From Saprospiraceae bacterium (lineage in GTDB: Bacteria; Bacteroidota; Bacteroidia; Chitinophagales; Saprospiraceae): DNA of 10,927 nucleotides. The stretch lies in the NCBI GenBank assembly GCA_947441325.1, contig CANETR010000020.1:1-10927 (forward strand). The letters are read 5' to 3'. Made by a program: the position numbers and the translations under genes. This document shows, one piece after another, positions 6,618-10,927 of this stretch. The notes beneath the pieces were generated by a model. It saw only the letters and a program-made list of their open reading frames with translations, searched no databases and had not been told where the DNA came from. Each line of letters opens with the position of its first letter. Position 1 is the stretch's first letter.

Positions 6618-7349
6618 ATGAAAGCAATGCTTTTTGCTGCAGGCCTGGGTACACGTTTGAAGCCCTTGACCGATAAAATCCCCAAAGCGCTGGCAACAGT
6701 GGCCGGAAAAACATTATTGGAAAGGGCCATTCTGCTTTTGAAATCTCATGGGGTGAATTATATAGTTATTAATATTCATCATCATGCCGATCAGATAATT
6801 GAATTTGTTCAAAAAAATGATTCTTTTGGCCTAGAAATTCACTTTTCAGATGAAAGAGCCGAACTACTTGAGACGGGTGGAGGCCTATTAAATGCATCAA
6901 ATCATTTTGCCGGAAAGGAATCATTTTTTGTGATGAATGCAGATGTAATTACAAATTGCAACTTAGAAAGGATCTACGAGCAGCACCAAAAATCCAATGC
7001 GCTGATTACGCTTGCGCTAAGAAATCGCCCTGCTGGTAGCCGACAATTGCTTTTTGATGAAAATGGCTTTTTATGTGGCAGAGTTGATAAGAAAAAAGGG
7101 GAGAGACAGCTTGTAAATGACAAGAAAAATTTGCTGGAATTGGCTTTTAGCGGCATTCACGTAGTGAATCCAAAGTGGTTTGATTTAAATACTTATACGG
7201 GTAAATTTTCCATCATCGATTCATATTTGGAGCTTTGTGCTAATCACAATATAATTGCACACCTGCACGATGAAGATTACTGGTTCGATGCCGGTTCTGT
7301 TGATAAGCTGCAAGAGGCTGAATTTTATTTGAAGCGTATAGAAGCCTAA
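6618..7349 (+). CDS. MurU-like sugar-1-phosphate nucleotidyltransferase
   Basis: This 243-residue protein of the nucleotidyltransferase superfamily transfers NMP from an NTP to a sugar 1-phosphate. The signature AAGLGTRLKPLTDKIPKAL (residues 7-25) binds the nucleotide, with Arg13 and Lys23 as expected catalytic residues. LETGGG (84-89), MNADV with metal-binding Asp109, and YWFDAGS with the second metal ligand Asp224 follow the order seen in Pseudomonas MurU. MurU makes UDP-MurNAc from MurNAc-1-P during peptidoglycan recycling. The short length, with no left-handed beta-helix, argues against GlmU or a long GDP-mannose enzyme. Substrate is an inference: glucose, mannose or heptose 1-phosphate remain possible. 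The AmgK sugar kinase that usually works with MurU is not in this window. ATG at 6618 is the first in-frame start giving the complete N-terminal strand. It has no Shine-Dalgarno sequence and is preceded directly by a heptad repeat array. Confidence 0.87.
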   Translation: MKAMLFAAGLGTRLKPLTDKIPKALATVAGKTLLERAILLLKSHGVNYIVINIHHHADQIIEFVQKNDSFGLEIHFSDERAELLETGGGLLNASNHFAGKESFFVMNADVITNCNLERIYEQHQKSNALITLALRNRPAGSRQLLFDENGFLCGRVDKKKGERQLVNDKKNLLELAFSGIHVVNPKWFDLNTYTGKFSIIDSYLELCANHNIIAHLHDEDYWFDAGSVDKLQEAEFYLKRIEA

Positions 7350-7375
7350 TTACTGCCGCAGACTTTTGAGAAGTT

Positions 7376-8032
7376 TTAACCTTTTTGCAGCCAATCTTTA
7401 ATAATTCCCGCAATTTCCTCCGCTCTGTCCATTACCATGTAGTGCCCGCCTTTATTTAAAATTACAGCGGATTTTATTTTTTTGTGCGAAAAAATTAAAT
7501 CACGGGTTCCGTGTATGTGAAGGCTCTCGGGAGCTACACTGTTTTTCCAATTAACGACGGATTTTCTTGCCCATTTAAATTTTTTTGCAGACCAGCCTTT
7601 GAGCATTTGCCTGTAAAGATGGTAGCCCTCTTTGTCAATAACCCGAAAGGTTCTGCCCATCAATGGTACAATATTTCTGCTAAACCAGAGTGGGACAAAA
7701 TTGTAAAAGGGAAAGAGTCGGGCTAATTTTAAAACAAAGGGCCCTTCTTTAGTCGTCTTGATGGAAGAAATTAGTATAATTTTACAGTCTGGAAGAATTT
7801 TCGATAGTTCTGTTGCTACTATTCCCCCAAGAGATAAGCCAATGATGATGGAGTCTTTGCTATTTTTTATCTCATTTGCAAGGATTTTTGCATAAGCTGG
7901 CAAATCCTCGCTTTTAGCAATCAGTTCTTCCCTGAAATCGAGGTAATTGATTTCTTTGAATTCAACATGTTTGACCAGATTTTGAAAAATTCTGCCATCG
8001 GTTCCCAAACCGGGTATGAAATAAGCGTTCAT
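7376..8032 (-). CDS. Small alpha/beta-fold hydrolase
   Basis: The protein has 218 residues from the start chosen here. The triad is visible: Ser67 in IIGLSLGGIVA (the GxSxG elbow), Asp178 in HGTRDLIF, and His197 in NKGGHYMVMD. PGLGTDGRIF near the N-terminus fits the oxyanion-hole loop after the first strand. Residues 95-165 form a helical lid rich in aromatic and basic residues. There is no signal peptide, so it should be cytoplasmic. The natural ester, thioester or amide substrate is not evident. An earlier in-frame ATG at 8066-8068 would add 12 residues (MLSNNINNLIRQ), but a consensus -7 box at 8071-8078 would put the transcript start within about 5 bases of that codon. Also, MNAYFIPGLG is the usual way these proteins begin. 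I therefore prefer the ATG at 8030-8032. The gene converges on the MurU-like gene with 26 bp between the stops. Confidence 0.85.
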   Translation of the reverse strand: MNAYFIPGLGTDGRIFQNLVKHVEFKEINYLDFREELIAKSEDLPAYAKILANEIKNSKDSIIIGLSLGGIVATELSKILPDCKIILISSIKTTKEGPFVLKLARLFPFYNFVPLWFSRNIVPLMGRTFRVIDKEGYHLYRQMLKGWSAKKFKWARKSVVNWKNSVAPESLHIHGTRDLIFSHKKIKSAVILNKGGHYMVMDRAEEIAGIIKDWLQKG

Positions 8033-8070
8033 TTGGCGTATTAGATTGTTAATGTTATTTGATAACAATG

Positions 8071-8078
8071 CAAAGCTA
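8071..8078 (-). promoter_or_regulatory. -7 promoter box of the alpha/beta hydrolase gene
   Basis: TAGCTTTG on the minus strand is a full match to TAnnTTTG. It lies about 39 bp upstream of the preferred ATG and just after the terminator of the peptidase gene, so the hydrolase gene is transcribed on its own. A T-run (TTTT, 8095-8098) lies 16 bp further upstream where the -33 element would be, and it is also part of the terminator stem. Confidence 0.6.
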
Positions 8079-8087
8079 CATATTGTT

Positions 8088-8124
8088 AAAAAATAAAACC
8101 CGAACTGATTGCAGCTCGGGTTTT
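8088..8124 (-). terminator. Rho-independent terminator of the NlpC/P60 gene
   Basis: AAAACCCGA (8095-8103) pairs with TCGGGTTTT (8116-8124) over 9 bp. An inner CTG/CAG stem around ATTG extends it after one mismatch. On the minus strand the stem is followed by T's (TTTT, A, then six T down to 8088). It starts 21 bp after the peptidase stop codon. On the plus strand only TTTT follows, so it is mainly a minus-strand terminator. Confidence 0.85.
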
Positions 8125-8145
8125 AGAATTATATTGTTCAATTGC

Positions 8146-8937
8146 TTATGGACGTGCAGGTCTTGAATCAGCAGAGATTACATCGCGGGCAAAAAGGATT
8201 TTATTTTTCCAATAAGAGGATCTGCTCACATTTTCAACCATGATACCATGACGAGGACCGTTAGCATGAATTACTGTGATACCTTCGGCAGAATTGTCTA
8301 AGATTAGACCAACGTGCGTAATAACACCACCACGACCGTATGCAGAGAAGAATAGAAGATCGCCAACTTTCGCTTTTTCTAAATCGACATGACGTCCCTG
8401 AGTTGCCTGATATCTTGAACCCGGAGAAATCATAACGCCAAACTGGCGCATGATGAAGGAGGTGTAACCCGAGCAGTCAAAAGCGTTAGGGCCTTTAGCA
8501 GCATAAACATAAGGGCGACCGATGTATTGTCTGGAAACTCCAGTGATTTTTGTACGGATTTCAGCTCTTTTTTCGTTAGTAAGCTCGCCTAGGAATTCCA
8601 CTGGAGTGGCTGGCATTGGCTGATATTTATAAGATGCAAAGGTAGGAGTGGCCTGTTGTGGACCATTGATGCGCTCCAAACTTTGATCGCGTCTTTTACG
8701 TGTAATTTCTTTAAGACCAGTTATATCTACATGTTCAATTTCAACATTGCTCAAGCGGCTTTCCATGAGACTTTCAACTTTACAGTTAAACTTTTCCATG
8801 TCCGATTTGCTGGCATTAAATGGCATATTCATTAAGATATCGCCACTTAGCGCATTTATAGTAATTGCTCCAACAATCAAAGCGCCTACATATGCGCCAA
8901 AAACCGTGTTAACTCTTTTTTTGTTTAAATTTTTCAT
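8146..8937 (-). CDS. NlpC/P60-family (C40) cell-wall peptidase, membrane-anchored
   Basis: This 263-residue protein is predicted to cut peptide cross-links or stems of peptidoglycan outside the inner membrane. Residues 11-30 form one hydrophobic segment after a basic start (KNLNKKR), which acts as a signal anchor or an uncleaved signal. Residues 31-120 are a polar linker with no recognised domain. The C-terminal catalytic domain (about 123-253) shows nucleophile Cys155 in FDCSGYTSF, His208 in ITHVGLI, and the third polar residue His224 in VIHANG. RPYVYAAKGPNAFDCSG and KVGDLLFF are typical of the family. There is no SH3 or LysM targeting domain, unlike many relatives. The gene has its own consensus promoter (8983-9014), a small inverted repeat in its leader, and its own terminator, so it is a single-gene unit. 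The exact bond cleaved cannot be told from sequence alone. Confidence 0.92.
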   Translation of the reverse strand: MKNLNKKRVNTVFGAYVGALIVGAITINALSGDILMNMPFNASKSDMEKFNCKVESLMESRLSNVEIEHVDITGLKEITRKRRDQSLERINGPQQATPTFASYKYQPMPATPVEFLGELTNEKRAEIRTKITGVSRQYIGRPYVYAAKGPNAFDCSGYTSFIMRQFGVMISPGSRYQATQGRHVDLEKAKVGDLLFFSAYGRGGVITHVGLILDNSAEGITVIHANGPRHGIMVENVSRSSYWKNKILFARDVISADSRPARP

Positions 8938-8949
8938 ATTTCTTTTTTT

Positions 8950-8963
8950 ATCGCTTTGGCGAT
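8950..8963. promoter_or_regulatory. Small inverted repeat in the divergent promoter region
   Basis: ATCGC-TTTG-GCGAT is a perfect 5-bp stem with a 4-base loop. Its loop TTTG is also the best -33 candidate for the plus-strand HAD gene. On the minus strand the hairpin lies in the peptidase leader, 12 bases before its ATG, where it could fold in the mRNA or act as an operator. Function is not shown. Confidence 0.35.
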
Positions 8964-8982
8964 GTTTATTTCTTTATTTTTG
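8955..8982 (+). promoter_or_regulatory. Promoter of the HAD-IIIA phosphatase gene
   Basis: TTTG (8955-8958), 16 bp, then TATTTTTG (8975-8982), which matches TAnnTTTG. The spacing is slightly shorter than the usual 17-23 bp. Initiation would fall near 8988-8990, giving a leader of about 32-34 bases before the ATG at 9022. The -7 box directly touches that of the divergent peptidase promoter. Confidence 0.5.
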
Positions 8983-9014
8983 CAAAACTAAGTCTTTATA
9001 ACCAAATTTTCAAA
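8983..9014 (-). promoter_or_regulatory. Promoter of the NlpC/P60 peptidase gene
   Basis: On the minus strand: TTTG (9011-9014), 20 bp, then TAGTTTTG (8983-8990). Both boxes and the spacing agree with the Bacteroidota consensus. The -33 box lies only 7 bp before the start codon of the HAD gene on the other strand. The leader to the ATG at 8937 would be about 40 bases. Confidence 0.65.
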
Positions 9015-9021
9015 TCAAATT

Positions 9022-9594
9022 ATGCATCTCAAAGATTGGACCCTATTTTTAGATCGCGATGGAGTCATAAATGTTCAAAAACGTAGTGGATATATCCAAA
9101 ACCGTGCCGAGTTTTGTTTCTTGCCTAAAAATTTGGAAGTTTTTAAAAAAATATCTGAATTTTTTGGAACTGTTTTGGTGGTGACCAATCAGCAAGGCAT
9201 TGCAAAAGGCCTGATGACCGAGGATGATCTCAATGATATTCATAATCACATGCTGGATGAAATTACTACAGCTGGCGGACATATCAATAAGGTGTATTTT
9301 TGTCCCGATTTTGCCTATTTGAATCCCCCATGCAGGAAACCAAACACAGGAATGGCACTGAAAGCTAAAGAAGATTTTCCAGAGATAGACTTTAGCAAAT
9401 CTGTTATGGTAGGCGATTCTGATACTGATATTGAATTCGGAAAACGCTTGGGTATGCTCTGCGTGTGGATAGATAATGGCGACAAATCGGACAAAAAAAG
9501 AGAAAGCTTAACTAAAGAAGCCGATTATGTTTTTGCATCATTGGAAGATTTTGTATCAGCATTGCCTAATGTTTTTTTTGACAAAGTTGTATAA
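9022..9594 (+). CDS. HAD-IIIA phosphatase, GmhB / histidinol-phosphatase-like, with degraded zinc loop
   Basis: The protein has 190 residues, the length of GmhB, which removes the 7-phosphate of heptose 1,7-bisphosphate in the LPS heptose pathway. The HAD motifs are complete: FLDRDGVIN with nucleophile Asp11 and acid Asp13; VVTNQQGIAKG with Thr55; CRKPNTGM with Lys106; and MVGDSDTDIEFG with Mg-binding Asp132 and Asp136. So a soluble phosphomonoesterase is secure. The substrate is not. GmhB and the HisB N-terminal domain share this fold, and both normally hold a zinc ion with a C-x-H...C-x-C loop before RKP. Here the loop reads CPDFAYLNPPCRKP, with the His replaced by Asp and one Cys by Pro, so only Cys94 and Cys104 remain. 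No heptose or histidine gene is nearby to decide. The gene is divergent from the peptidase and followed by a thioredoxin-like gene with its own promoter. Confidence 0.88.
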   Translation: MHLKDWTLFLDRDGVINVQKRSGYIQNRAEFCFLPKNLEVFKKISEFFGTVLVVTNQQGIAKGLMTEDDLNDIHNHMLDEITTAGGHINKVYFCPDFAYLNPPCRKPNTGMALKAKEDFPEIDFSKSVMVGDSDTDIEFGKRLGMLCVWIDNGDKSDKKRESLTKEADYVFASLEDFVSALPNVFFDKVV

Positions 9595-9660
9595 TGGCAC
9601 ATGAATTGATTCTGAACAAAATCTGACTTGATTAACTTTTTATTAAGTCCTATTTAAATC

Positions 9661-9688
9661 TTGCATTCAAAACAGTTTTTTAACTTTG
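9661..9688 (+). promoter_or_regulatory. Promoter of the secreted thioredoxin-like gene
   Basis: TTG (9661-9663), 17 bp, then TAACTTTG (9681-9688), a full match to the Bacteroidota consensus in sequence and spacing. The leader to the ATG at 9728 would be about 34 bases and is AT-rich without a Shine-Dalgarno sequence. The box shows that this gene is not simply the second gene of an operon with the HAD phosphatase. Confidence 0.7.
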
Positions 9689-9727
9689 CCTATAATTAAG
9701 TCTAATCAACTTTAAATATTAAAAATT

Positions 9728-10927
9728 ATGAGTTTACGCGTACTTGCATTTTTTGTTTTTTCTATTCTGACTGCTTTTTCTCTTTCAGCGCAAAAAACAA
9801 ATTCAAAAAAAGGTTACCACATCAAAGCCAAAATTGAAAACTACAGTTACGATACCCTCATACTCGGGTACCGTCTGGGTACTAAAACATATGTAAAAGA
9901 TACAGCAGTTGGCAGAGATGCCGCAGGTTACTACAATTTCCAGAGAGATACTGTCCTTGAAGGCGGAGTTTACCTGATTCTAACAAAACCCGATAATTTT
10001 TATTTTGAGTTCCTGATTGCTAATGACAAGGAACAGCATTTGACCCTTACTACTGTAAAAGAGGGAGGGGACATGGTAAGAAATCTTAAAATTGAAGGGT
10101 CTGACGATAATAAGGTATTTGTCGACTATCTGCATTTTCTTGGAAAAAAATCCAAAGAAGGTGAGACATTAAACAAAAGAATTGCTGAGCTCGATTCCTT
10201 GCTAAAATCTATTGTACCAGAAGACAAGAAAAAAGCCTGGGCGGATGAAAAATCAAAATCGATGGAGACGCTTCAAAATATGGGTAAGGATGTGGAGGCA
10301 TATCAAAAAAATATGATTGCCAAGAACCCAACTTATCTTTCCTCAAAATTGATACAGGCTTCACAAAATCCTACTGTTCCGAAAGAAATTGAAGTGAAAG
10401 GTCAGGTGGACGCTTATTATTATTTCAAGGAGCACTATTTTGATGGATTCGATTGGGGAGACAAAAGACTCATCCGTACCCCTGTTTTTGAGCAGAAAAT
10501 GGAATATTATCTCGATAAACTTACTGTTCAGGCTCCCGATTCTTGTATCATCAGCTGCGATTATTTGCTGTCAAATGTACTGAAAGCGGGATCAAAGGAT
10601 ATGTATCAGTTTGCAGCTGCTCATGTGCTCAACAAGTATGCCGCTTCTAAGGTAATCTGTATGGATAAAGTGTATGTATATCTTGGAGATAAGTACTACT
10701 GCGGATCTTTTAAACCCGAGTGGATTGATTCGGCACAATTGGAAAAAATTTGTGAAAATGTCAATGACCTTCGCTATGCACTCTGTGGCATGCAGGCACA
10801 ACCTATCAATCTGACTGATATCAAAACCGGAAAACCAGTAAGTCTTTACGATATTAAAACCCGTTTTGTTGCGGTGTATTTCTGGGATCCTGCCTGTGGC
10901 AACTGTACCAAAAATTCTCAAAAATTG
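9728..10927 (+). CDS. Secreted DUF5106/TlpA-type thioredoxin-like protein (3'-partial, 400 codons visible)
   Basis: The frame opens with ATG at 9728 and has no stop before the window's right edge. Residues 1-21 are a clear Sec signal peptide (MSLRVLAFFVF... ending LSA, cleavage before QK). No lipobox Cys is seen, so the protein is periplasmic or attached elsewhere. Residues 28-130 (YHIKAKIENY, DTLILGYRLG, GGVYLIL) resemble the beta-rich N-terminal domain (DUF4369-like) of Bacteroidota TlpA proteins. Residues 145-200 are charged and probably coiled-coil. The middle part to about 355 fits DUF5106. The thioredoxin fold begins near 365 (INLTDIKTGKPVSLYDIK), and VYFWDPACGNC supplies the redox pair Cys390/Cys393. 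The rest of that fold, an expected 90-110 residues, lies outside. The likely role is thiol-disulfide exchange in the periplasm, with unknown partners. Four further Cys between 275 and 355 are unusual enough to note. Confidence 0.85.
   Translation, partial: MSLRVLAFFVFSILTAFSLSAQKTNSKKGYHIKAKIENYSYDTLILGYRLGTKTYVKDTAVGRDAAGYYNFQRDTVLEGGVYLILTKPDNFYFEFLIANDKEQHLTLTTVKEGGDMVRNLKIEGSDDNKVFVDYLHFLGKKSKEGETLNKRIAELDSLLKSIVPEDKKKAWADEKSKSMETLQNMGKDVEAYQKNMIAKNPTYLSSKLIQASQNPTVPKEIEVKGQVDAYYYFKEHYFDGFDWGDKRLIRTPVFEQKMEYYLDKLTVQAPDSCIISCDYLLSNVLKAGSKDMYQFAAAHVLNKYAASKVICMDKVYVYLGDKYYCGSFKPEWIDSAQLEKICENVNDLRYALCGMQAQPINLTDIKTGKPVSLYDIKTRFVAVYFWDPACGNCTKNSQKL

Noticed and set aside
7350..7375. Terminator between the MurU-like and hydrolase genes
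   Set aside because: Only a 4-bp ACTT/AAGT pairing is present in the 26-bp gap and no T-tract. Nothing supportable.
8747..9001. Plus-strand 84-codon frame crossing the peptidase start
   Set aside because: It overlaps the signal-anchor coding region and the divergent promoters, and its hydrophobic product is a mirror of the peptidase's N-terminus.
9625..9649. Hairpin after the HAD gene (GACTTGAT / ATTAAGTC) as a terminator
   Set aside because: The stem is AT-rich with a G-T pair and a 9-base loop, and no T-tract follows. It is too weak to annotate as a terminator.
10592..10921. Minus-strand open frame of 109 codons near the right edge
   Set aside because: It lies opposite the thioredoxin-like gene, which has a signal peptide, domain match, CGNC motif and consensus promoter. 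The minus-strand product shows no recognisable family.

Overview
The window looks like a piece of a Bacteroidota chromosome. It is AT-rich and its intergenic spaces carry TAnnTTTG-type -7 promoter boxes. Complex I genes run in the order nuoL-nuoM-nuoN. At the right end there is a secreted DUF5106/TlpA-type thioredoxin-like protein of the kind common in that phylum. The exact order (perhaps Chitinophagales or Sphingobacteriales) cannot be fixed from this sequence alone.

Layout, left to right. (1) Positions 2-3963, plus strand: the distal end of a nuo operon, with the 3' part of nuoL, an overlapping nuoM that has no ATG at its start, and nuoN. (2) Positions 3969-6095, minus strand: a cytosolic leucine-rich-repeat protein, then an acetyl-CoA acetyltransferase ending in a clear Rho-independent terminator. 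(3) Positions 6096-6617: a 522-bp gene-free spacer filled with short tandem repeats. These are a purine-rich ~15-bp repeat, two blocks of a 7-bp TCT-led repeat, and a duplicated 38-bp GTTGATG-rich unit. The second 7-bp block stops two bases short of the next start codon. (4) Positions 6618-7349, plus strand: a MurU-like sugar-1-phosphate nucleotidyltransferase. (5) Positions 7376-8937, minus strand: a small alpha/beta hydrolase with its own promoter and an NlpC/P60 cell-wall peptidase with its own terminator. (6) Positions 9022-9594, plus strand: a HAD-IIIA phosphatase resembling GmhB or the histidinol-phosphatase domain. It is divergent from the peptidase and shares a compact back-to-back promoter with it. 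(7) Position 9728 to the right edge, plus strand: a secreted thioredoxin-like protein cut off by the window just after its CGNC motif.

How the genes relate: nuoL, nuoM and nuoN encode the three antiporter-like proton-pumping subunits of NADH:quinone oxidoreductase. The MurU-like enzyme, the NlpC/P60 peptidase and the HAD phosphatase would all fit cell-envelope precursor or recycling work. However, they sit on different strands under separate promoters, so they are neighbours and not one operon.

I see no phage, transposase, CRISPR, toxin-antitoxin or defence gene here, and no convincing new multi-gene system. The least explained part of the window is the repeat-filled spacer at 6177-6615. It has period-7 arrays, strong strand asymmetry (121 consecutive bases with no C), and directly abuts a gene start. 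The shared palindromic promoter at 8975-8990 and the degraded zinc loop of the HAD phosphatase are the next most interesting points.
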